DNA of 64,000 bases from Pseudomonas sp. MPC6 (GTDB lineage Bacteria > Pseudomonadota > Gammaproteobacteria > Pseudomonadales > Pseudomonadaceae). The DNA is taken from the NCBI RefSeq assembly GCF_006094435.1, contig NZ_CP034783.1:2631001-2695000 (forward strand), written 5' to 3'. The translations under genes and the position numbers were made by a program. Numbering within the stretch: position 1 is the first letter of the stretch; each line of letters begins with the position of its first letter. The notes under the pieces were generated by a model that was given only the letters and a program-made list of their open reading frames with translations, did not search any database and was not told the DNA's origin. Positions 33,697 through 41,448 of the stretch are shown piece after piece.

Positions 33697-34770
33697 ATGG
33701 CAACCATGAAAGCCGCGATATTCGTTGAGAAAAACCGCATCGTGCTCGACGACAAGCCGATCCCTGAAGTCGGGCCGCTGGACGCGCTGATCCGCATCAC
33801 CACCACCACTATCTGCGGCACCGACGTGCACATCCTGCGGGGTGAGTACCCCGTGGCCAAAGGGCTGACCATCGGTCATGAACCGGTGGGCATCATCGAG
33901 CGGCTCGGTTCTCAGGTGCGCGGCTTTGTCGAGGGGCAAAGGGTGATTGCCGGCGCCATCACCCCCAGCGGGCAAAGTTATGCCTGTCTCTGTGGCTGCG
34001 GCTCACAGGATGGCGCGGACACCCGCCACGGCTTCAAGGCAGCCGGCGGCTGGAAGTTCGGCAATACCATCGACGGTTGCCAGGCCGAATACGTGCTGGT
34101 GCCGGATGCGCTGGCCAACCTGTGCCCGATTCCCGACGGCCTGAGCGACGAACAGGTGCTGATGTGCCCGGACATCATGTCCACCGGTTTTTCCGGCGCG
34201 GAGCGGGGCGAGGTCAGCATCGGCGATACCGTTGCGGTTTTCGCTCTCGGGCCAATCGGCCTCTGTGCCGTGGCCGGTGCACGTCTCAAAGGGGCGACCA
34301 CCATCATTGGCGTCGACGCCGTGCCCGAGCGGATGAGCGTAGCGCGACAGTTGGGCGCGACCCATGTGATCAACTTCAAGGACGGCGACGTGGTCGCGCA
34401 GATCATGGCCCTGACCGATGGTCGTGGCGTTGACGTGTCTATCGAAGCGCTGGGGACCCAGGGCACTTTCGAGTCCGCGCTGCGGGTGCTGCGCCCGGGT
34501 GGCCGGTTATCCAGCCTGGGGGTTTACTCCAGCGACCTGCGTATCCCGCTTGATGCCTTTGCCGCGGGCCTGGGGGATCTGAGCATCATCAGCACCCTGT
34601 GCCCCGGTGGCAAGGAGCGGATGCGGCGGCTGATGGCGGTGGTGGAAAGCGGCGGGGTGGATCTGTCGCCGCTGGTGACGCACAGGTTCAAGCTCGACGA
34701 TATTGAAGCGGCCTATGAGCTGTTTGCGCATCAGCGGGATGGGGTGATGAAGGTGGCGATAACACCCTGA
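33697..34770 (+). CDS. zinc-dependent alcohol dehydrogenase (MDR family)
   Basis: This 357-residue enzyme oxidises alcohols with NAD(P). The catalytic zinc site is Cys40 (TICGTDVH) with His61-Glu62 (IGHEPVG). The expected structural-zinc lobe is replaced by a YACLCGCGSQDG stretch. The cofactor fold has GDTVAVFALGPIGLCAVAGAR. The sequence is close to secondary-alcohol/isopropanol dehydrogenases. I use the ATG of MATMKAAIFVEKN with GGGAG upstream; an earlier in-frame start is less family-like. It is monocistronic, next to a stress gene. Confidence 0.9.
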   Translation: MATMKAAIFVEKNRIVLDDKPIPEVGPLDALIRITTTTICGTDVHILRGEYPVAKGLTIGHEPVGIIERLGSQVRGFVEGQRVIAGAITPSGQSYACLCGCGSQDGADTRHGFKAAGGWKFGNTIDGCQAEYVLVPDALANLCPIPDGLSDEQVLMCPDIMSTGFSGAERGEVSIGDTVAVFALGPIGLCAVAGARLKGATTIIGVDAVPERMSVARQLGATHVINFKDGDVVAQIMALTDGRGVDVSIEALGTQGTFESALRVLRPGGRLSSLGVYSSDLRIPLDAFAAGLGDLSIISTLCPGGKERMRRLMAVVESGGVDLSPLVTHRFKLDDIEAAYELFAHQRDGVMKVAITP

Positions 34771-34791
34771 AGCCATCAAACACAACGCAAA

Positions 34792-34891
34792 ACCCCTGTA
34801 GGAGCTGGCTTGCCAGCGAAGACGATCTGTCAGTCACATCAATGTTGAATGTGTGCGGTGCGGCGATCCGACAAGCCAGCGCCTACAGGGG
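34792..34891. repeat. paired REP with one decayed arm
   Basis: The left element is canonical (CCTGTAGGAGCTGGCTTGCC), while the right arm reads GACAAGCCAGCGCCTACAGG, so the pair is partly mismatched. Confidence 0.75.
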
Positions 34892-34912
34892 GATTTGTGG
34901 GGGTTGTGGTAG

Positions 34913-35299
34913 CTAAACGACCTTGGCGCCGCGGGCTTTCAGCAGTTCGCGCAATACGGAGCGATGGCAGTGCGCCTCTTCCTCGCAATAACAGCCGACA
35001 GCCAGCGAGGTTTGATGGGAGAGGGCGGCCAACAGATCCAGCAATTGGCTTGGCGCCGGGTGGTTCATTTCAGCCTTGAACTTGCGCCGAAACGCCTCCC
35101 AGGCCTTTTCGTCCTCGGCGGCTTTGGCTTGTGCGACCAGTTCCGCACTGGGCGACAGCAGCGGTTGCCACACATCATAAAAATCCCGGCTGGCAAACTC
35201 AGCCTTTGGCACGCCCCGGGGCGGGCGGCGTACCGTGCCTATCCGCAGGCCTTCATCGGGCAGGCGCGGGGAGCCGAGCCGGACGATATGAATGGGCAT
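34913..35299 (-). CDS. DUF488 family protein
   Basis: This 128-residue protein is a typical DUF488 member with IGTVRRPPRGVPK, FYDVWQPLLSPS and the C-terminal Cys-containing LLAALSHQTSLAVGCYCEEEAHCHRSVLRELL. The CYCxxxxHCHR pattern resembles a metal- or nucleotide-binding site, and the family is sometimes found with DNA repair or modification genes, but no activity is established. It follows the Pcs gene by six bases, so they are co-transcribed. A functional link with phosphatidylcholine synthesis is not obvious. Confidence 0.9.
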   Translation of the reverse strand: MPIHIVRLGSPRLPDEGLRIGTVRRPPRGVPKAEFASRDFYDVWQPLLSPSAELVAQAKAAEDEKAWEAFRRKFKAEMNHPAPSQLLDLLAALSHQTSLAVGCYCEEEAHCHRSVLRELLKARGAKVV

Positions 35300-35305
35300 G
35301 GCGGC

Positions 35306-36064
35306 CTACTTGTGCCGCGAGGTGTCAAACCATTCCATCGCCGTGCGCCAGATGCAGATCCCCAGGAAATAAGCCGACATCAGCAGCCAAAGACCCATCA
35401 CCAGCGGGTTGATCACCGGGTGATTGACCACCAGCGACAAGCTGCACAACAGCCAGATGGCCGTCACCGCGATGTTGATCGGCATGAACCGGCGCACGCG
35501 GAACGGGTGCAGGAACTTCATCCGGGTCACGGTCAGCAGCGCCAGGCCGATGACGGTGAGCAGGGTGATCCACGGTGATGGGGCAATGATGTACAGGCAG
35601 AGGGCGACCACGTTCCAGGCGGCGGGGAAGCCCTGGAAGTAGTTGTCCTTGCTTTTCATGTTGACGTTGCAGAAGCAGAACAGCGACGAGACCAGAATCA
35701 GCGACACGGTCAACAGCAGCGTGTAGTCCGGCAACGGGATGTAGCGATAGATGAACAGCGCCGGGATAAACACATACGTCAGGTAGTCGATCACCAGGTC
35801 GAGGACCGAGCCGTCGAAGCTCGGCAGTACCGACTGGACATTGACCTTGCGCGCCAGCGCGCCGTCCAGCCCGTCGACGATCAGCGCGACGCCCAGCCAC
35901 AGCAGGCAGTTGGCGGGTTGGTTTTCCAGCAGCGCGAGGGTCGCGAGGAAGGCGGTGACTACGCCCGTGGCGGTAAAACCATGGGCGCCCCATGCTTTGA
36001 GCCTGGCGATGTGTAGAGTCGAAATCACGGGGGCGTTCTCCAGAAAGTGCAGCAAGCCGGTCAT
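35306..36064 (-). CDS. pcs: phosphatidylcholine synthase
   Basis: This 252-residue membrane enzyme condenses choline with CDP-diacylglycerol to give phosphatidylcholine and CMP. It has about eight transmembrane helices and the modified CDP-alcohol transferase motif DG-x2-AR-x12-G-x3-D-x3-D: Asp67-Gly68, Ala71-Arg72, Gly85, Asp89, Asp93. The 12-residue spacing is the Pcs hallmark. The C-terminal FLHPFRVRRFMPIN matches the Sinorhizobium enzyme. The start MTGLLHFLE is favoured; a longer frame adds nine residues. Choline must be imported. It heads a two-gene operon with the DUF488 gene. Confidence 0.92.
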   Translation of the reverse strand: MTGLLHFLENAPVISTLHIARLKAWGAHGFTATGVVTAFLATLALLENQPANCLLWLGVALIVDGLDGALARKVNVQSVLPSFDGSVLDLVIDYLTYVFIPALFIYRYIPLPDYTLLLTVSLILVSSLFCFCNVNMKSKDNYFQGFPAAWNVVALCLYIIAPSPWITLLTVIGLALLTVTRMKFLHPFRVRRFMPINIAVTAIWLLCSLSLVVNHPVINPLVMGLWLLMSAYFLGICIWRTAMEWFDTSRHK

Positions 36065-36172
36065 CACCCACTCTATCGGGGGCGGCGGCAAACCTGGTCG
36101 GGTTGCAGGTATCGACCGGGAATCCGGGAATAAGGTTCACCACTCATGAATCTTAGCTGCGCCACACGAATA

Positions 36173-36194
36173 TACCCCGGATAAATCCGGGGTA
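36173..36194 (-). terminator. hairpin downstream of the dctA-like gene
   Basis: TACCCCGGA and TCCGGGGTA enclose a TAAA tetraloop, 33 bases past the transporter stop. It lacks a long U-run, so it is a probable but not certain terminator. Confidence 0.55.
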
Positions 36195-36226
36195 CGGGTT
36201 GGAACCGGAGGCCGTCTGTCTGCGGA

Positions 36227-37528
36227 CTAAAGGGCTGCCTCCGGATTGCGACCAAACACCCGGCTGTATTCGGCTTTGGCGGTCTGCTCGGTAAACTCTC
36301 CCGACCATTTGGACACTACCACCGTTGCCACGCTATTGCCGATTGTGTTGCAAGTCGCAATGGCCATGGACATGAAGCGGTAGACGCCAAACAGTAAAGC
36401 AAGGCCCTCGACAGGTAGCACCCCGATGGCGGTTACCGTAGCGGCAAACACCACGAAGCTGCCACCGGACACCGCTGCTGCACCTTTGGACGTCACCAGC
36501 ATGATGGCGATGGTGCCCAGCTGTTGCTCCCAGCTCATCGGCACCCCATAGGCGTTGGCGATGAACAGCACGCACAGCGACATGTAGATCGAGGTGCCAT
36601 CGAGGTTGAAGGCATAGCCGGTCGGCAATACCAGCCCGACGCTCTGCTTGGAGCAACCGAATTTTTCGAGCTTTTGCAGCAGTCGTGGCAGGGCGCTTTC
36701 CGAGGAAGCCGTGCCCAGGACGATGAAAATCTCATCCTTGATGTACTTCAGGAACCGCCACAGGCTGAACCCTGACAATCGGCAAACCACGCCCAATACC
36801 ACGAAGATGAAGAACGCAATACAGACATAGAACATCAGCACCAGGTTGGCCAAGGACATCAGCACGGCAGTGCCATTGGCGCCTACGGCATAGGCCACGG
36901 AACCAAAGGCACCGAGCGGGGCGAACTTCATGATCAGGTTGATGAACTCGAAGAAGCACTCGGAGATGCGGCTCAGCCCGTCTTCAATGACACTGCGACG
37001 CTCGGGTTTCAGCGCGAGCAGGGCGAAGCCAAACAGCACCGAGATCACCAGCACTTGCAGCAATTGACCGCCCGCGAACGCGCCGACGAAGTTGTCCGGG
37101 AAAATCCCGTAGATGAAGTCCATGGTTGACGCCGGCGCATGGCCCTTGGCAACGGCGGAGCTGGCCGCTGCGGCAGTGGCACTGCTGGGGTGTGCGTCGT
37201 GCATGCCGGACCCGATGTTCAACAAATTGCCCCATAGCAGTCCGAGAGCCAGCGCGATGGTGGACACTACTTCGAAGTAGATCAGCGCGCGTAAACCGAC
37301 TTTGCCGACCCGCTTGATATCACCCGCCGAGGCGATGCCATGGACCACGGTGAAAAACACCAGGGGCGCGACGGCAGTCTTGATCAGCTTGAGAAAGATA
37401 TCGCCGAGGATCTTGAACTTGGCAGCCAGCTCCGGGGCCAGGAAGCCGAAGGCAATCCCCAGCACCATGGCGGCGATAACCTGAAACGTCAGATCCTTGT
37501 AGAAAGGTTTCTTGTTGAGGGTGGTCAT
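36227..37528 (-). CDS. DctA-type dicarboxylate:cation symporter
   Basis: This 433-residue DAACS-family transporter couples C4-dicarboxylate or acidic amino-acid uptake to Na+ or H+. It has eight helices with two re-entrant loops; the signatures GTASSESALPRLLQKLEK, LPTGYAFNLDGTSIY and VSGGSFVVFAATV are intact. Compared with housekeeping DctA it carries an Ala/Ser-rich insert near residues 105-130. It is 72 bp downstream of the lyase gene on the same strand, so the pair is likely an operon controlled by the divergent GntR gene. That makes it a dedicated importer for the lyase substrate. Confidence 0.9.
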   Translation of the reverse strand: MTTLNKKPFYKDLTFQVIAAMVLGIAFGFLAPELAAKFKILGDIFLKLIKTAVAPLVFFTVVHGIASAGDIKRVGKVGLRALIYFEVVSTIALALGLLWGNLLNIGSGMHDAHPSSATAAAASSAVAKGHAPASTMDFIYGIFPDNFVGAFAGGQLLQVLVISVLFGFALLALKPERRSVIEDGLSRISECFFEFINLIMKFAPLGAFGSVAYAVGANGTAVLMSLANLVLMFYVCIAFFIFVVLGVVCRLSGFSLWRFLKYIKDEIFIVLGTASSESALPRLLQKLEKFGCSKQSVGLVLPTGYAFNLDGTSIYMSLCVLFIANAYGVPMSWEQQLGTIAIMLVTSKGAAAVSGGSFVVFAATVTAIGVLPVEGLALLFGVYRFMSMAIATCNTIGNSVATVVVSKWSGEFTEQTAKAEYSRVFGRNPEAAL

Positions 37529-37600
37529 GTCTGCGATCTCGTTGTTGTTATTGGCGAGTGGCGGGCAGAGGGGGCTCGATCATGGCGAGCCCCTTGAGGA

Positions 37601-38956
37601 TCAGCGCTTGACTGAACCCTCTCGTGCCAGGGCGATATCGACCATCTGCGGGGCCAGTCCCAGGTAATTGGCCGGATCGGTCAGGCGCTTGAGCTCCTCG
37701 ATATCCAGTTGCGCCGTGGCTTCGCCTTGAGCGAGCAAGGCGTCGAGCAGGCTGGTGCCTTCGTCGTTGGCCATGCGGCAGGCGGCATAGACCACGTCAT
37801 GGGCCACCTGACGGCCCAGTGCCGGCGCGAGCCCCATCATCACAGCTTCAGCGACGATCAGGCCCTGGGTCATGTCGAGGTTTTTGCGCATGCGTTCGGT
37901 GCGCACTTCCAGCCCGGCGAGCATGAACTTTGCCTGACCGAGGGACGCGGCACTCAACGCGAAGGCTTCGGGAATGGCGATCCACTCGGCCTGCCATGGG
38001 CCGGTCGAACGCTCGAAGTCCTGGATCATGGCGTCGAGCATCAAGCCCGCGTGCTGGCGTACACCTTTGGCCGCGGCGTACATCAATTCGCAGGAAATCG
38101 GATTGCGTTTCTGCGGCATGGTGCTGCTGGCCCCCCGACCCTTGACGAAGGGTTCGTACACTTCGCCCAACTCGCTGGTCATCATCATCATCACATCCAA
38201 TGCGATTTTGCCCAGGGAACCGGTGACCAGTCCGAGAAAGTTCAGGGTTTCGGCAAGACCGTCCCGGGCGACATGCCAAGTGGCTTGCGGTATGCCCAGT
38301 CCGAGCTCGGCCATCAAGGCTTCCTGGACTTCCAGGCCTTTGTCACCCAACGAAGCCAGCGTGCCCGCCGCACCGGCGAACTGGCCGACTTCCACCCGTG
38401 GGCGCAGCTCCACCAGGCGTTCGGCATGACGGTCGAACATGCTCAGCCAGACCGCGCATTTGTAGCCGAAGGTGATCGGCAGTGCGTGCTGCAGGTGAGT
38501 GCGGCCGGCCATCGGTGTATCGCGGTAGCGCTGGGCCAGGTCAGCGAGCAGACCTCGGACGGCCTGGATGTCGCGCTCGACGATCGCCAGCGCCGCGCGG
38601 ACCTGCAGCACCACGGCGGTGTCCATGATGTCCTGGGTGGTGGCACCCCAATGGACATAGCGACCGGCTTCACCACAGGTTTTCGACAGTTGTTCCACCA
38701 GCGGCAGAATCGGGTAGCCGACGATTTCAGTTTCGTGCTGCATCAGCACCATGTCGAGCGAGGCGTAGGTCGCGAGTGCTGCGATCTGCTCGGCAGCGGC
38801 GGCAGGAATCACGCCGCAACGCGCTTCGGCCCGGGCCAGGGCCACTTCCACTTCGATGTAGCGTTCGATCAGGGCTTGGTCGGAAAACACGCCACGCATC
38901 TCGGCAGTGCCGAACATGTCGCGGAAGAGGGCGGAGTCGAAGACGGTGCTGGACAT
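37601..38956 (-). CDS. fumarase/aspartase-superfamily lyase (PcaB/adenylosuccinate lyase-like)
   Basis: This 451-residue protein has the superfamily regions HWGATTQDI (102-110), GRTHLQHALP (151-160) and the loop SSTMPQKRNP (277-286), which carries the catalytic Ser. The sequence is nearest to 3-carboxy-cis,cis-muconate cycloisomerase (PcaB) and adenylosuccinate-lyase-like proteins. No other pca or purine gene is nearby, and its partner is a dicarboxylate importer. I therefore infer reversible elimination giving fumarate from an N- or C-substituted succinate. GGGA sits eight bases before the ATG. A 21-bp palindrome lies 31 bp upstream. Confidence 0.87.
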   Translation of the reverse strand: MSSTVFDSALFRDMFGTAEMRGVFSDQALIERYIEVEVALARAEARCGVIPAAAAEQIAALATYASLDMVLMQHETEIVGYPILPLVEQLSKTCGEAGRYVHWGATTQDIMDTAVVLQVRAALAIVERDIQAVRGLLADLAQRYRDTPMAGRTHLQHALPITFGYKCAVWLSMFDRHAERLVELRPRVEVGQFAGAAGTLASLGDKGLEVQEALMAELGLGIPQATWHVARDGLAETLNFLGLVTGSLGKIALDVMMMMTSELGEVYEPFVKGRGASSTMPQKRNPISCELMYAAAKGVRQHAGLMLDAMIQDFERSTGPWQAEWIAIPEAFALSAASLGQAKFMLAGLEVRTERMRKNLDMTQGLIVAEAVMMGLAPALGRQVAHDVVYAACRMANDEGTSLLDALLAQGEATAQLDIEELKRLTDPANYLGLAPQMVDIALAREGSVKR

Positions 38957-38986
38957 GAGGTATTCCCGAATATGTTTGTTATTGAT

Positions 38987-39007
38987 CGGACATATTTAAT
39001 ATGTCCG
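38987..39007. promoter_or_regulatory. perfect 21-bp palindrome, probable GntR operator
   Basis: Arms CGGACATAT and ATATGTCCG flank TTA, exactly symmetric, in the 108-bp space between the lyase and GntR genes. The AT-rich centre overlaps likely -10 sequences, so binding would repress the lyase-transporter operon and perhaps the regulator gene. Confidence 0.8.
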
Positions 39008-39064
39008 TACATAATTCTTACGTGCTCGCTGATACACTGTCAACTCGGTAAATCCTCGGGACTG

Positions 39065-39811
39065 ATGAAAGGTATGAACCAGACGCGCTATGCGGTCGTT
39101 GCAAAAGACTTGTTGGAGGGGATTTCCAGCGGGCGCTACCCGGTCGGGTCGCTGTTGCCCACCGAGTTCGAACTGTGCGAACTCTATGAAGTGAGCCGAC
39201 ACACGGTGCGCGCGGCCATTACTCAACTGCAGAATCAAGGCCTGGTTTCCCGGCGCAAAAGGGTCGGTACCCGCGTTGAAGCGTCCTCACCCAAGGGCGG
39301 CTATTCGCAATCTTTGGCCTCGGTGTCTGACCTGGTTCATCTGGCCGAAACCCAGGTCCGCAGCATCCAGAGCGTGCATCACTTTGTGGCCGACATTGCC
39401 TTGGCCAAACGACTGGGGCTGGAGCCCGGCGAGCATTATTTTTGCGTGTCGAGCATTAGGGTCGACCAGGAAAACCTGCGCGCACCGCTGTGCTGGACCG
39501 ACGTTTACGCCCAGGACCTCTATTCAGAGGTGATCGAGTTGGCCGAGCAACATCCGGACGAGTTGATTGCCGCGCTGATCGAGCAACACTACGGTCGGCA
39601 TATCGATGTGGTGGATCAGCAGGTCCGAGCGGTCCTGCTGACACCCGAGATTGCCAAGAGCCTGAATGCCGAAGCCGGCTCTCCCGGGTTGAACATCATT
39701 CGCCAGTACCGGGATGAGGAGGGTGCGTTAATGGTTGTGTCGGAAACGGTCCATCCCGAGGATCGATTTACCTTGGTCACGCAGATGAAAAGGGAACGAA
39801 CTTCGGCTTAG
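39065..39811 (+). CDS. GntR-family regulator, HutC/UTRA type
   Basis: This 248-residue regulator has an N-terminal winged HTH (residues about 10-75: GSLLPTEFELCELYEVSRHTVRAAITQLQNQGLVSRRKRVGTRV) and a UTRA effector domain (about 95-240: VRVDQENLRAPLCW, YGRHIDVVDQQVRAVLL). It is divergent from the lyase-transporter operon with a perfect palindrome between, so it is the likely local repressor responding to the imported dicarboxylate. The ATG at 39065 or that at 39074 could be the start; neither ribosome site is strong. Confidence 0.88.
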   Translation: MKGMNQTRYAVVAKDLLEGISSGRYPVGSLLPTEFELCELYEVSRHTVRAAITQLQNQGLVSRRKRVGTRVEASSPKGGYSQSLASVSDLVHLAETQVRSIQSVHHFVADIALAKRLGLEPGEHYFCVSSIRVDQENLRAPLCWTDVYAQDLYSEVIELAEQHPDELIAALIEQHYGRHIDVVDQQVRAVLLTPEIAKSLNAEAGSPGLNIIRQYRDEEGALMVVSETVHPEDRFTLVTQMKRERTSA

Positions 39812-39917
39812 CGTCGGGTTTGCAACCGGGGTTCGTGTCAGCCAAACGGTGGTGGCACATTTGCCTGCGAGGACTATCGTTGCCTGACTGGATCACTCCA
39901 ACAAAGAGGATGCCGTC

Positions 39918-40646
39918 ATGAACACCAGCGATCTGCTCGAACAACTACTGCGCGGTGCCGGCCAGAGTTCGACGCCGCAGCAGGGCGGCCGTAGTGCTTT
40001 GGCCCAGGGCGGGCTTGGCGACCTCGGCGGGTTGCTCGGCGGCCTGTTGGGCGGTGGCACCGGTTCCAGCGCTGGCGGCGGTGGGCTGGGTGGCTTGCTC
40101 GGTGGTTTGCTGGGCGGCGGCTCGTCCTTGGGCGGTACGACCCGGAGCCGGTCAGGCGGTGGCGCCAACTACGCCGCGCTGGCGTCGCTGGGAATGATGG
40201 CATTTCAAGCGTATCAGGCCTGGCAACGCAGCCAGGCCGCGGCACCGCAACAGGCACCGCGCACTGTAGACCTGCTGTCTGGCCCGGAAGTCGAGGACCA
40301 CAGTAACGCGATCCTGCGGGCATTGATTGCGGCGGCCAAGGCCGATGGTCGGATCGATGATGCCGAGAAACAGATGATCAGCACCGAAATTGGCCGTCAC
40401 ACCGATGATCCGCAGTTGCAGCAATGGCTGGACGATGAAGTCGCGCGGCCGCTGGATGCCGCCGATGTGGCGCAGTCGGCCACGGATCCGGGCATGGCGG
40501 CGGAAATGTACCTGGCCAGTGTGATGCTGGTGGACGATCAGCACGACGCCGAGCGCAGTTACCTGGATGAACTGGCTGCGGCGCTGGGTATTGATCCGGA
40601 TTTGCAGGTGCATCTGGAGCAACAGGCCAAGGGTGGCGTCGCCTGA
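39918..40646 (+). CDS. YebE-like DUF533 protein (TerB fold)
   Basis: This 242-residue protein has a Gly/Leu low-complexity N-terminal half (LGGLLGGLLGGG repeated, about residues 30-70), a short hydrophobic stretch (ALASLGMMAFQAY, about 87-99), and a C-terminal TerB-like helical domain with AAKADGRIDDAEKQMI and YLASVMLVDDQHDAERSYLDELAAALG. E. coli YebE is the family reference and is induced by envelope stress. GAGGATGCCGTC precedes the ATG. It is monocistronic. Its role is unknown; the DGRIDxxE acidic loop suggests a metal-binding site. Confidence 0.9.
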   Translation: MNTSDLLEQLLRGAGQSSTPQQGGRSALAQGGLGDLGGLLGGLLGGGTGSSAGGGGLGGLLGGLLGGGSSLGGTTRSRSGGGANYAALASLGMMAFQAYQAWQRSQAAAPQQAPRTVDLLSGPEVEDHSNAILRALIAAAKADGRIDDAEKQMISTEIGRHTDDPQLQQWLDDEVARPLDAADVAQSATDPGMAAEMYLASVMLVDDQHDAERSYLDELAAALGIDPDLQVHLEQQAKGGVA

Positions 40647-40679
40647 AGGCACATCCTTGAACGCTTGGTTGGCTGCCAG

Positions 40680-40775
40680 GCCGCCTTCGCGAGCAAGCTC
40701 GCTCCCACAGTTGATCGCGCTGGCCGATACGACTCGGTTTCCTGCGGGAGCGAGCTTGCTCCGGGCGGCGTTCCG
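40680..40775. repeat. paired REP (GAGCAAGCTCGCTCCCAC type)
   Basis: Elements CGCGAGCAAGCTCGCTCCCA and GCGGGAGCGAGCTTGCTCCG face each other between the convergent DUF533 and cupin genes. Confidence 0.75.
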
Positions 40776-40802
40776 ACGAAGAACGATAACGCGGTCTGTC
40801 TG

Positions 40803-41255
40803 TTACATAGCTGCAGATGGTTCCGGCACCAGAAACGTTACCCCATAACGCTCGGCCACCTCAAAAATCCGCGGTAGATCCTCCGGCACCTTGAGCTGAT
40901 CCATCGCCGCAAAAAACTGTCCGCCCCGCGGATCGGACACCACGCCGATGATTTTCGCCGTGCTGCTGAGGTTCTTGTAGGCGTGGATGGTCCCCGCAGG
41001 GATATGCACATAGCCACCACTCGACACCGTGTTGGATGTGCCTTCGACCGTCACTTCCACCTGCCCGTCGATGACATAAAAAGCCTCATCCCAGGGATGA
41101 AAGTGCGGCGGCGGCCCTCCGCCTTGTACGCCTTGCTGGATATGCACTTCAAAGGGTTTGGACAAATCCCCGCCGGCGAGAATCGTGATTGCCTCACCCA
41201 CGACGTTGACCGGCCTGGGGATGTTATCCGCCTCGATGACATGAACCGTGCGCAT
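40803..41255 (-). CDS. cupin-domain protein
   Basis: This 150-residue single cupin has motif 1 as PPHFHPWDEAFYVIDGQ (two His and a Glu as metal ligands) and motif 2 as PAGTIHAYKNLS (third His). Such proteins bind a divalent metal and serve as small dioxygenases, isomerases or sensors. A GGAGAG ribosome site precedes the ATG at 41255. It is divergent from the diiron-protein operon with about 190 bp between, so a shared control region is possible. No specific reaction can be proposed. Confidence 0.87.
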   Translation of the reverse strand: MRTVHVIEADNIPRPVNVVGEAITILAGGDLSKPFEVHIQQGVQGGGPPPHFHPWDEAFYVIDGQVEVTVEGTSNTVSSGGYVHIPAGTIHAYKNLSSTAKIIGVVSDPRGGQFFAAMDQLKVPEDLPRIFEVAERYGVTFLVPEPSAAM

Positions 41256-41448
41256 GATTGCTCTCCGAAGGATGGGTCCACACCCGTTGAGTATATTCAC
41301 TCCAGTGCAAGCCAAGTGCCGCACCGGCAGCCGTCTGTCCGGGCTCTTTCAACGCCGATGGAATTTTTCTGCGCCGCGGTCGCTCTGCTGATGTAGAGAC
41401 GTACTGATCCAGCGTCCTGCCACTGGCCTCAGACCGAGAGATTGCGCC

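Noticed and set aside
37709..39064. Long rightward frame running antisense through the lyase gene into the GntR gene
   Set aside because: Only the last 248 codons look like a protein (GntR). The preceding part is the shadow of the lyase, whose catalytic motifs are on the other strand.
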